A stretch of DNA of 64,000 nucleotides from JABMMZ01 sp044341025. GTDB taxonomy: Bacteria; Bacteroidota; Bacteroidia; NS11-12g; UBA955. The stretch spans positions 1-64,000 of the forward strand of contig JBIISM010000002.1 of the NCBI GenBank assembly GCA_044341025.1. Reading direction: 5' to 3'. The first letter of the stretch is position 1; the number at the start of each line of letters is the position of its first letter. Positions 34,219 to 42,625 of this stretch are shown here, piece after piece. Made by a program: the position numbers and the translations under genes. The notes below the pieces were generated by a model, which did not search any database, had not been told where the DNA came from, and saw nothing but the letters and a program-made list of their open reading frames with translations.

Positions 34219-36468
34219 ATGAAACTTAAAATTGTATTTTTATGCCTCGCGTTTTTGAGTTTTGGTTTACATGCCCAATTCGATGAAAATACTAAGTTAA
34301 AGGCTCTTTATGAAAAGGCACTTTATACCGATTGCATTGAAAAAGCAAATGAGTTTTTAGAACGTGATAGGGAAGAATTGTATCCGTATTTTTGGCAACT
34401 TAAGTCTTATTTAGCGATTCATTTTTCTAAATTTCATGAGAAGCAAAAAACGGCTTTGGATAAGGCCTTAAATATTGCGGTTAAGATCAACAAAAAAGAC
34501 AAGAATTCATTTTTCGAAAACAAGTATACTGAAGTTTTTGAAACCCTTGAAGTCGAATGTTTAAAGGCCGCAAAATTAAATTGTGATGCGCATTTTGAGA
34601 AGTCAGAAAAGATTTATCAGAAGTTAATGGATATTGAGTACAAATCTTCAACCCATTTTGCAAAATTTCTATGTTTGGAGTACCACAACCAATACGAAGC
34701 ATTGGGGCTGTTGGAGCAGCTAATTAATCAAAATTACAATGGTTTTAAATCTGGAATACTGCCTCAAAAAGAAAACGAAAAATATTATATTGAATTGTTA
34801 AACCGTTATTTTTCTCAGGGCCTTTCGTGGAAGATGAATCAATTGTTAAAGAAGACCAAGGAGATTTATCCAAATTCTGATTTGACCTATTTGGCCTTTG
34901 TTCAAGGCTGTGAAACTAATTTTTATCTGTATAATTTTGACTCTGATTTAAGCGATTTGTTAAAATATAAGTCAAACTTGTTGTCCATTGATAGTATCTA
35001 TCCATCTTTTAAAAATGAAAACATACACCATCAAATTGATTTTATTATTGCTGCTAAATATTTGATTTTATCTGAAAATGATCCAGCTTACGATGCATAC
35101 AAATTAATCAAAGAATACTTAAATGGATTTCCGTTAGAGATAAGGTTGGACTCATGCAAAAATTTCTTCTTATCCTATTTGTTAAGAAACAAATCAAGGC
35201 AAAATATTAACTATAAAAAAGTATTTTCTTATTGGACAGACCTCAGTAAATTCTATCAAAAATCGAGTTACCTAGAGGCAGTAAAATTCAATGAAAATTT
35301 CTTGCAAAAGAAAAACGAATTGCATTTAGCGACCTTATATCTTAACTATGGCTTTAAAGCTTTTCCTAATGACAAATTGAAATTAGCTCAAATTAAAAAG
35401 AATTTAGACGACCTATTGATTGCTAATCTTAAAAATGGAACTGCCAGTAAAGAGCTTGCTGCAATTATTGAATTAAGCGATAATTCTCAGGTTAAAAGTT
35501 TGCTTTTAGAAGAAGATTTAAAGTTAATGAATATTATGTTGTTCCGAAAACAATATTCAGCACTTTCCCGTTTTGTCAATAAGGACTTGTTATGGTTTCC
35601 GCAGCATCCTAAATTATTATCTATAAAGAAGCAATTGGTCATAAATGACTACAGGAACCAAATTGCGTGGTATGATAGTATAGATGAAAATTTATATTTT
35701 TCAAAATTGCCAGATGCTTCAAAATGTATTCCTGGCGTTTTAAGTGATTTGGGAAATTCAGCCGTTTTGAAGCAACTTAATTATGTTAGAAGATTGGCGG
35801 GTATCTATGATTCATGCGATATTAGTCCTGAATATGCGCCTGCCTGTCAACAAGCTGCTTTGATGATGGAAGCCAATTATAGACTTGACCATGCACCTAG
35901 CAGCAATTGGACGTGTTATAAGCGCGAAGGAGCGGAAGCTGCCGGAAACAGCAATTTGTCACTTGGTCATGGTTTTAACCATGCATTAATGGGGCAGGTT
36001 AACGATGATGGTTCAAATAACTGGGCCTGCGGTCATAGACGTTGGATCTTAAATCCATATAACTCTACTTTTGGACTTGGAAGTACCCATAGTGCGATGT
36101 GTTTAAAAGTCTTTTATACAGAAAATTCATCGCGCGAAAAGTATGTTAATTCATTCAGCGATAGTCAGTTTGTTGCTTGGCCATCTGCAGACTATTTTCC
36201 TTTGGAATTGACGCCCAATCGTTGGAGTTTTTCTTTAGATGGGGCAGATTTCAAAAATGCAAAAGTAAGTGTTACATGCAATGGCATACAATTGAGCGTG
36301 AGGATGGAAAATGCGGCGCATGGATATGCCCTAAGTACCTTAGTTTGGACTTTGGGCAGTTTTCCTGGCAAAGACCAAGTTTATGTGGTAAAAATAAGCA
36401 ATGTATTGAACGTTAATGATGTAAAGAAAACATACACTTACAGGGTTACATTCCTTGATATAAAGTAA
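34219..36468 (+). CDS. Exported helical-repeat protein with C-terminal CAP domain
   Basis: 749 residues with a signal peptide (FLSFGLHAQ, about 1-20). Residues 25-500 are helical and TPR-like (ALYEKALYTDCIEKANEFL and similar), then a CAP/SCP domain (about 517-634): LNYVRRLAGI, QQAALMMEANYRLDHAP, GNSNLS and CGHRRWILNP. The last ~100 residues look Ig-like. CAP domains occur in secreted proteins with many activities; bacterial functions are mostly unknown. The first codon of the frame is TTG, but the ATG six codons on starts a normal signal peptide. It abuts the convergent rlmD stop. Confidence 0.85.
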   Translation: MKLKIVFLCLAFLSFGLHAQFDENTKLKALYEKALYTDCIEKANEFLERDREELYPYFWQLKSYLAIHFSKFHEKQKTALDKALNIAVKINKKDKNSFFENKYTEVFETLEVECLKAAKLNCDAHFEKSEKIYQKLMDIEYKSSTHFAKFLCLEYHNQYEALGLLEQLINQNYNGFKSGILPQKENEKYYIELLNRYFSQGLSWKMNQLLKKTKEIYPNSDLTYLAFVQGCETNFYLYNFDSDLSDLLKYKSNLLSIDSIYPSFKNENIHHQIDFIIAAKYLILSENDPAYDAYKLIKEYLNGFPLEIRLDSCKNFFLSYLLRNKSRQNINYKKVFSYWTDLSKFYQKSSYLEAVKFNENFLQKKNELHLATLYLNYGFKAFPNDKLKLAQIKKNLDDLLIANLKNGTASKELAAIIELSDNSQVKSLLLEEDLKLMNIMLFRKQYSALSRFVNKDLLWFPQHPKLLSIKKQLVINDYRNQIAWYDSIDENLYFSKLPDASKCIPGVLSDLGNSAVLKQLNYVRRLAGIYDSCDISPEYAPACQQAALMMEANYRLDHAPSSNWTCYKREGAEAAGNSNLSLGHGFNHALMGQVNDDGSNNWACGHRRWILNPYNSTFGLGSTHSAMCLKVFYTENSSREKYVNSFSDSQFVAWPSADYFPLELTPNRWSFSLDGADFKNAKVSVTCNGIQLSVRMENAAHGYALSTLVWTLGSFPGKDQVYVVKISNVLNVNDVKKTYTYRVTFLDIK

Positions 36469-37869
36469 TTATTTCAATTCCAGAAGTGCCACTGATTCGA
36501 CGTGGTGGGTATGGGGAAACATGTCAACTGTTTGGATTTTGAGCACATTGAATTTTTCTGAGAGGATTGCAATGTCTCTTGCTTGTGTTGCGGTGTTGCA
36601 ACTGACATATACAATTCTCTTTGGCTCCAGTTCCAAAAGTTTTTCTACCACACCAGGGTGCATACCGTCTCTTGGTGGATCAGTAATTACGACGTCTGGT
36701 TTGCCATGTTTTGAAATTAAGTCATCATTTAAAACCAACTTCATATCACCAGCATAAAAATGGGTGTTTTCAATATGGTTAAGAATGGCATTTTCTTTTG
36801 CATCTATAATAGCTGCTTCAACATATTCAATACCGATAACTTGTTTTGCATTTTTGGCTACAAATTGAGCGATGGTGCCAGTTCCTGTATATAAATCGTA
36901 TACATTTTCAGTGCCGCTCAAAGAAGCAAATTCACGGGTTATTCTATAAAGTTCTAATGCTTGTTTAGCATTGGTTTGGAAGAAAGATTGGGGTCTGATC
37001 TTAAAGGTTAAATCTTCCATTTTTTCGCTCAGGAATCCATTGCCTTTATGTGTTTGGACATTCAAATCACTCCAAGTATCATTCTTTTTTGTGTTAATTA
37101 CATAACACCATTCTTCCACCTCAGAAAGAACAGGAATGAGATAGTCAAACATTGTTGTAACCAATTTTGGTTTGTCTTCACCAACGATAAGAACCACCAT
37201 CCATTTTCCATCGCTGTTGCATCTCATCATTAAGTTTCTCAAAAATCCATCTTGTTGACGAATGTCAAAAAAGCTTAGTTCGTTTTCAATGGCATATTGC
37301 TTAAAAGTATCTTTGATTTTATTGGCATATTCGGGGGCTAGGTAGCAAGCGTTTAGATCAAGTACTTTATCAAACATGCCAGGTATATGGAATCCTAGAG
37401 CTGGAATTCTGCCTGGATTGGTTTTGTCAAAATGTTCCTCCCAGGCCTTATTGCTAAAAGTGAATTCCAATTTATTGCGGTAATGAAAGACATCTTTACT
37501 GCCTAAAATTGGAAGGGATTGTCCAACTTCAACCTTTGCAATTCTTTGCATGTCATCTTTGGCTTGGGTTTCTTTAAATCCAAGTTGCGCAGAATAGTCA
37601 ACGTGTTGCCATTTGCAGCCGCCACAAATCCCAAAATGCGAACAAGTAGGTTCAGTTCTTAATTTTGAAGCAATATGGAGTTTTTGAATCTTGCCTTCGG
37701 CGTATGATTTCTTTTGTTTTTGAACCATTACATCTGCAACGTCACCTGGTGCAGAGAAAGGGATAAATATCACTTTTCCATCGTGTCTTGCTATTGATTT
37801 CCCTTCTGCAGCGGCAGTTTCAATTTCAAGGTTTTCGATTAAATACGGTTTTTGAGTTCTTTTCGACAA
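36469..37869 (-). CDS. rlmD: 23S rRNA (uracil-C5)-methyltransferase RlmD/RumA type
   Basis: 466 residues from a TTG start. A TRAM domain (about 5-60), Fe-S cysteines in CSHFGICGGC plus LNACYL, a Rossmann methyltransferase core (YDLYTGTGTIAQF, TDPPRDGMHPG) and the catalytic cysteine in YVSCNTAT. It methylates U1939 in E. coli; the exact base here is inferred. An ATG-started frame 37 codons longer lies inside the upstream gene and has no family sequence; the TTG lies 11 bases after that gene's stop. Confidence 0.93.
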   Translation of the reverse strand: MSKRTQKPYLIENLEIETAAAEGKSIARHDGKVIFIPFSAPGDVADVMVQKQKKSYAEGKIQKLHIASKLRTEPTCSHFGICGGCKWQHVDYSAQLGFKETQAKDDMQRIAKVEVGQSLPILGSKDVFHYRNKLEFTFSNKAWEEHFDKTNPGRIPALGFHIPGMFDKVLDLNACYLAPEYANKIKDTFKQYAIENELSFFDIRQQDGFLRNLMMRCNSDGKWMVVLIVGEDKPKLVTTMFDYLIPVLSEVEEWCYVINTKKNDTWSDLNVQTHKGNGFLSEKMEDLTFKIRPQSFFQTNAKQALELYRITREFASLSGTENVYDLYTGTGTIAQFVAKNAKQVIGIEYVEAAIIDAKENAILNHIENTHFYAGDMKLVLNDDLISKHGKPDVVITDPPRDGMHPGVVEKLLELEPKRIVYVSCNTATQARDIAILSEKFNVLKIQTVDMFPHTHHVESVALLELK

Positions 37870-37880
37870 TTTTGGGCAGC

Positions 37881-38411
37881 TTATTCTTGAATGTATTTGT
37901 TCATAACACCATTGAAAGTAGTGGTATCTAAGTAGCCCGTATATGGTGCAATGCTTGCATTGTCTGCGAGCGTTTTCCATACATAAGTCATGGGATATCC
38001 GGGTACTCTGCCTCCTTTGTTTAGGTAGCCCACCAATTGCTCTGAACTCATGGTTTCGCCATTCACAACATGTTTGGCGTTAACCTCTGGATTGAATTTT
38101 ACTGCAATAAAATTTTTGTTCATTTTTTTAATGATGGCCGCGTTACCATAGGTCTGTTGGTCCATTACCTTGCACCAATAGCACCAATCGGTATAAACGT
38201 CAACCACTATCATTTTGTTTTCTTTTTTTGCTTTTGTAAAACCTTCTGACATGCTGTACCAAATTATTTTATTTTTGTCAATCGGAGAGCTTGCTGTACT
38301 TGGCTTTTTAACGGCTTTCTTTTTAGGACTAGACTGGGTTATAAATGCTGCACTTGCAAAAGCAATTATTAATAAAGCGATGAAGCTTAATCTTGTTAAA
38401 TGATGTTTCAT
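37881..38411 (-). CDS. Periplasmic thioredoxin-like protein (CYWC active site)
   Basis: 176 residues with a signal anchor (about 5-26), a lysine/serine-rich linker and a thioredoxin-7-type domain: KMIVVDVYTDWCYWCKVMDQQTY, with the redox pair CYWC (about 80-83), and the cis-proline loop PGYPMTYVW. It resembles DsbD-gamma/DUF255-like reductases. The chosen ATG lies eight codons inside the frame, after a good promoter box. Probably co-transcribed with rlmD, which starts 11 bases later. Confidence 0.87.
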   Translation of the reverse strand: MKHHLTRLSFIALLIIAFASAAFITQSSPKKKAVKKPSTASSPIDKNKIIWYSMSEGFTKAKKENKMIVVDVYTDWCYWCKVMDQQTYGNAAIIKKMNKNFIAVKFNPEVNAKHVVNGETMSSEQLVGYLNKGGRVPGYPMTYVWKTLADNASIAPYTGYLDTTTFNGVMNKYIQE

Positions 38412-38432
38412 GATAATAAATACTAAATCACA

Positions 38433-38440
38433 CAAATATA
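38433..38440 (-). promoter_or_regulatory. -7 promoter box for the thioredoxin-like gene
   Basis: Minus-strand TATATTTG, perfect TAnnTTTG, 21 bases before the chosen ATG. A TTTG lies at a short spacing of 14. Confidence 0.5.
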
Positions 38441-38466
38441 ATCAAAAATAAAGCCAAAAAAAACCG

Positions 38467-38503
38467 TGACAAAAATTTGTTGTTTTTTGTCATGCTGTGT
38501 CAC
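38467..38503. promoter_or_regulatory. Inverted repeats in a divergent promoter region
   Basis: TGACAAAAA (38467-38475) and TTTTTGTCA (38484-38492) form a 9-base inverted repeat. A second TGTCAC (38498-38503) can pair with GTGACA (38466-38471). The elements lie between the two divergent -7 boxes, so they could be a shared operator. Confidence 0.4.
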
Positions 38504-38523
38504 ATAATCTTAGAACAAATCGT

Positions 38524-38531
38524 TATTTTTG
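38524..38531 (+). promoter_or_regulatory. -7 promoter box for the DUF4175-tsaB unit
   Basis: TATTTTTG fits TAnnTTTG and lies 14 bases before the TTG start of the DUF4175 gene. Confidence 0.5.
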
Positions 38532-38545
38532 TATGAACACAATTC

Positions 38546-41500
38546 TTGTCTTTGAACCAAGGGAACAAAAATATTTTAGAGGCCAAATTAGATGAATACA
38601 TTCATAAGTATTACATCAACCAATCTGTTCGTGGATTTTTATTAGGGCTTGCGCTTGTTTTATTGTACGTCTTGCTGGCTTTAATGCTGGAATTTTTCGG
38701 GCATTTTGGAAGCATGGTTCGATTGATTTTGTTTTTGTTGTTTGTTGGTATCACACTTTTTGTTGTTTCGGTTTCTGTTTTTATTCCGCTTCTAAGACGC
38801 TATAAAGTTTTAAAATCTATCTCCAGAAAAGAAGCCTCAGAAAAGATTGGTGCTTATTTTCCTGAAATAAAAGACAAACTTTTAAATACACTGCAGTTGC
38901 AAGATCAAAGCTCAATTCTAGACAATGAATTGTTGCTTGCAAGTATTCAACAGCGCATTGAAAACCTAAAACCATTTGCATTTTCAACAGCTATAAATTT
39001 GTCGAAATCGGCTAAGAAGTATGGTCGCTACACCCTGTTTCCAGTCTTGGTTTTTTTGTTTATTCTGATTTTTCAGAGCAGCATGATCACCAAGCCAGCT
39101 AAGCGAATTATTGGGTTTAATCAACAATTTGCTAAAGAGGCACCGTTTGAATTTATTCTTAAAAATAAAAATCTAAACCTTGTAAAAAATTCAGATTGTG
39201 TGTTGGAAATTGAATTAAAAGGAAAACAAATACCTTCTGTGTTGTATGTGAATATTGATGGCCATTTAATTAAAATGGAACAAAGAACTAAAACGGCATT
39301 CTCACACACAATGTATAATTTAAGTGCCTCCCATATGATTGTGTTTACTGATGGCGAGTATGAATCTATACAATATGCTTTAAATGTTTTACCCAAGCCC
39401 AATTTAAATTCATTTCAAGTAAAATTGACTTATCCGCCATATATAAACAAGAAGAATGAAACAATAAAAAACACTGGCGATCTTACTGTTCCAGAAGGCA
39501 CTAAGCTTGAATGGATATTTGATGCTGTTGACGCTGATTGGATTAACTTTAACATCAACCTAAAGGATTTTAAATTGGAACCCAAAAGCAACGTCTTTTT
39601 ATTTAATTGCACAGCACTTAGAACTTGTAATTATAATATTGTACTGCAGAATAAATTCATACAAGAGCATGACACTATAAAGTATTCAATACAGGTGGTT
39701 CCTGATCGATATCCTGGCATAGTGGCTGAGCAAACCATTGATTCAATCAATTCTTTTAAATATTATTTTTATGGGAAATTGGACGATGATTACGGTATCA
39801 GCAAATTGCAATTTGTATACAAAGGGTTGGATGGAATATTAAAGTATTTGCCTGTAAATGTGGGTAAAAGTACCGATGAGATTTTTTATTACATGCTTGA
39901 TTTAACCCAATTTAAGGGATCTGAATCTTCTGATTTCGAATATTATTTTGAAGTTTGGGACAATGATGCTGTTAATGGAAGAAAATCAAGTAAAAGTCAG
40001 GTGTTTAAATTACAGACACCAAGTGAGAAGGAGTTAAGGGCAGATGCAGAGAGCAGCAGCAGTTCAGTTAAATCAAAATTAAATGAAACGATGCGAGAGA
40101 TCCAGAATTTGCAAAAAAAGAGTTCTGAATTAAGTAAGGATTTAATGGACAAATCTGAATTGGATTGGGCCCAAGAGCAAAAAATTAAAGACTTCATCAA
40201 TGAGCAAAAGAAGCTCGAGCAAAAATTAGAGAACATCAAAGCCGAGAATCTAAAAAACAATGAAAAGCAAAAACAATTAAGTCCACTCGACCAAGAACTT
40301 TTAGATAAGCAAAAAGAATTGGACAAGCTCTTTAATGAGATTTTAACCCCTGAAATGAAGGCGCTTCTGAAAAAGCTTGAGGAATCATTGAAACAGCAAA
40401 ACAAAGATGCAGTTCAGCAGCAGCTTGAAAAGATGAATCAAAGCAATGATGAAATGAAAAAACAGCTGGATCGGACTTTGGAGCAATTTAAGCAAATGGA
40501 ACTTGAAAAAAGGATCAATGAACATGCAAATGCATTAGAAAAGCTTGCACAAGAGCAGAAGGATTTGGCAAAGAAAACAGAAGAAAAAACACTTTCAAAG
40601 GAAGATTTGGCTAAGGAGCAAGAGTCTTTGAATAAGAAATTTGAAGAGATTAAAAAGGATATCGAGAAGACGGATGAAAAGAATAAAGCCCTTGAGTCGC
40701 CTTTAGAACTTGAGGATACAAAAGCAGAGCGAGAAGCGATACAAGAGAATCTAAATGAAAGTTCAGAAAGTATAGATAAGAAACAAAACAAAAAGGCAGC
40801 CGAAAGTCAAAAGAAATCTGCCGATGAAATGGAGAAATTAGCGGAGAAGATGAAGAAGTCTTTGGAACAATCTAAGGATGAACAGGAGCAGGAGGATTAT
40901 TATACACTTAGGCAAATTTTAGAGAATTTGATTGAATTAAGTGTTCAACAAGAATCATTGATGTCTAGAATGAAAGAAATGCGTTCCTACAATCCTAAGT
41001 ATGTTGAGTTAAGTTCTCTTCAGCAAAAGCTAAAAGAGAATTCTAAAATGGTTGAGGATTCTTTATTGGCTTTGAGTAAAAGGCAGATTCACATAAAGAG
41101 TTTTGTGAATAAGGAAATTGGCAATATTAATTATAATATGGATGCTGCAATTGAATACTTTGGCAAGGTTTGGATTGAAGGGGGTACTTCGAGACAGCAA
41201 TATGTAATGACAGGCTTGAACAATCTTGCTGTAATGCTCAGTGAATCATTGAAACAGATGCAAGAGAGCATGAAAGAAAAGAATGAGCAAAAGAAGGGGC
41301 AGTGTAAAAAGCCTGGAAAAAAGCCTGGTAAACCTGGCCAATCAGGAAAACCTAAAATGAGTGGTATGAAGCAAATGCAAGATGAAATTAACAAGCAAAT
41401 GCAAGAAATGAAGAATGGCAAACAGCAGGGTAAGAATCCAGGAACGGAACAATATGCTAAAATAGCCGCGCAACAAGAAGCCTTAAGACGTGAAATTGAG

Positions 41501-41872
41501 CGTTTACAGAAAATTTTAAAAGAAGAAGGTAACTCTGGCGCGCTTGGAGATTTGGAAAAGACAAAGCAACTAATGGAGCAGCAGGAGCGTGATTTAGTGA
41601 ATAAGCAAATCAATCAGGAAACTATGCGGAGAATGCAGGAAATTGAAACCAGAATGTTGGAGCATGAGCGAGCAGAGCGCGAGCAAAAGACGGACAATAA
41701 ACGCGAAGCAGAGCAAGCCAATGCGGTGGAGAATGAGATGCCTGCCGCAATGAAAGCCTATTTGGAGAAAAAAGCAAGAGAAATGGAATTGCTGCGCAGT
41801 GTGCCGACCAACCTATCGCCATATTACAAAGATAGGGTTAGGGTTTATTTCCAAAAAGTTGGAACGGTATGA
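38546..41872 (+). CDS. DUF4175 family giant membrane-anchored coiled-coil protein
   Basis: 1108 residues. Two N-terminal membrane helices (about 28-52 and 57-78), a third near 153-173, then an extracytoplasmic beta-rich part (to about 490). A very long Lys/Glu/Gln coiled coil follows (about 500-1060), broken near 915-940 by a Gly-Lys-Pro linker. It matches the DUF4175 family known from Bacteroidota, of unproven function; location and shape suggest an envelope scaffold. The start is TTG, with a second in-frame TTG two codons later. Its stop overlaps the tsaB ATG (ATGA). Confidence 0.85.
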   Translation: MSLNQGNKNILEAKLDEYIHKYYINQSVRGFLLGLALVLLYVLLALMLEFFGHFGSMVRLILFLLFVGITLFVVSVSVFIPLLRRYKVLKSISRKEASEKIGAYFPEIKDKLLNTLQLQDQSSILDNELLLASIQQRIENLKPFAFSTAINLSKSAKKYGRYTLFPVLVFLFILIFQSSMITKPAKRIIGFNQQFAKEAPFEFILKNKNLNLVKNSDCVLEIELKGKQIPSVLYVNIDGHLIKMEQRTKTAFSHTMYNLSASHMIVFTDGEYESIQYALNVLPKPNLNSFQVKLTYPPYINKKNETIKNTGDLTVPEGTKLEWIFDAVDADWINFNINLKDFKLEPKSNVFLFNCTALRTCNYNIVLQNKFIQEHDTIKYSIQVVPDRYPGIVAEQTIDSINSFKYYFYGKLDDDYGISKLQFVYKGLDGILKYLPVNVGKSTDEIFYYMLDLTQFKGSESSDFEYYFEVWDNDAVNGRKSSKSQVFKLQTPSEKELRADAESSSSSVKSKLNETMREIQNLQKKSSELSKDLMDKSELDWAQEQKIKDFINEQKKLEQKLENIKAENLKNNEKQKQLSPLDQELLDKQKELDKLFNEILTPEMKALLKKLEESLKQQNKDAVQQQLEKMNQSNDEMKKQLDRTLEQFKQMELEKRINEHANALEKLAQEQKDLAKKTEEKTLSKEDLAKEQESLNKKFEEIKKDIEKTDEKNKALESPLELEDTKAEREAIQENLNESSESIDKKQNKKAAESQKKSADEMEKLAEKMKKSLEQSKDEQEQEDYYTLRQILENLIELSVQQESLMSRMKEMRSYNPKYVELSSLQQKLKENSKMVEDSLLALSKRQIHIKSFVNKEIGNINYNMDAAIEYFGKVWIEGGTSRQQYVMTGLNNLAVMLSESLKQMQESMKEKNEQKKGQCKKPGKKPGKPGQSGKPKMSGMKQMQDEINKQMQEMKNGKQQGKNPGTEQYAKIAAQQEALRREIERLQKILKEEGNSGALGDLEKTKQLMEQQERDLVNKQINQETMRRMQEIETRMLEHERAEREQKTDNKREAEQANAVENEMPAAMKAYLEKKAREMELLRSVPTNLSPYYKDRVRVYFQKVGTV

Positions 41873-42540
41873 CGGTAAATAATATTCTTTGCATCGAGTC
41901 CTCATCTCAAATATGTTCGGTTGCCATTAGCGTCAATCAAGAAGTTTTTTTTATAGAAAGCGAGACAGCCCAAAATCATGCAGAATCGCTGGTAAGTTTG
42001 ATTCAAGATTGTTTGACTTTGGCCAAATTAACAATCAAAGATATACATGCGGTTGCCATTAGCTCAGGTCCTGGATCCTATACAGGGTTGAGAATTGGCA
42101 CAAGTACCGCAAAAGGTATTTGTTTTGCAATGAATATTCCATTGATTTCGATTGACACACTAAGATCCATCGCTTATGGAGCAAGGGCAATAGAAGGCCT
42201 TTCAGATGGCTTAATATGGCCGATGGTTGATGCTAGGCGCATGGAAGTATACCACTGTGTATTTGATTGCGAATTAAATAGGTTAACAGAGGTAAAAAAT
42301 GGAATAATTGGCGAAGATGGATTTACGCCAGCAGTCGTAGACTCAAAAACGCTTGTATGCGGTGATGGTGCAGAGAAAGCAGAATTTTTGCTGGGTTTGA
42401 GACGCATTGTAAATGTTCCACATGCCAAATGGATGTGTGAGCAAGCACAACGAAAATTTAGTTTACAAGAATTTGAAGATTTGGAAAAATTCGAGCCATT
42501 CTATTTGAAGTTTGCTAATATTACTGTTTCAAATAAATAG
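41869..42540 (+). CDS. tsaB: tRNA threonylcarbamoyladenosine biosynthesis protein TsaB
   Basis: 223 residues, ASKHA-fold partner of TsaD in forming t6A37 on ANN-decoding tRNAs. Motifs: ILCIESSSQICSVAI at the N-terminus, NHAESLVSLI and SSGPGSYTGLRIGTSTAKG. Translationally coupled to the DUF4175 gene and ended by a strong hairpin terminator shared with the convergent OmpA-like gene. Confidence 0.95.
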   Translation: MTVNNILCIESSSQICSVAISVNQEVFFIESETAQNHAESLVSLIQDCLTLAKLTIKDIHAVAISSGPGSYTGLRIGTSTAKGICFAMNIPLISIDTLRSIAYGARAIEGLSDGLIWPMVDARRMEVYHCVFDCELNRLTEVKNGIIGEDGFTPAVVDSKTLVCGDGAEKAEFLLGLRRIVNVPHAKWMCEQAQRKFSLQEFEDLEKFEPFYLKFANITVSNK

Positions 42541-42576
42541 GCTGCGCTTTAATTTACTAGAATAATTTTGAACAAA

Positions 42577-42610
42577 AAAAATCCCGTCAAGTTATCTTGA
42601 CGGGATTTTT
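42577..42610. terminator. Bidirectional intrinsic terminator
   Basis: Stem ATCCCGTCAAG / CTTGACGGGAT with loop TTAT, extended by A:T pairs to 15 bases, with A- and T-runs on the two sides. It serves tsaB and the convergent OmpA-like gene. Confidence 0.9.
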
Positions 42611-42625
42611 AGTTAAATATTTTAA

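Noticed and set aside
39997..41613. Minus-strand frames of 117-160 codons rich in Ser, Cys and Phe
   Set aside because: They are the antisense image of the Lys/Glu/Gln coiled coil of the DUF4175 gene; the composition follows from the complementary codons.
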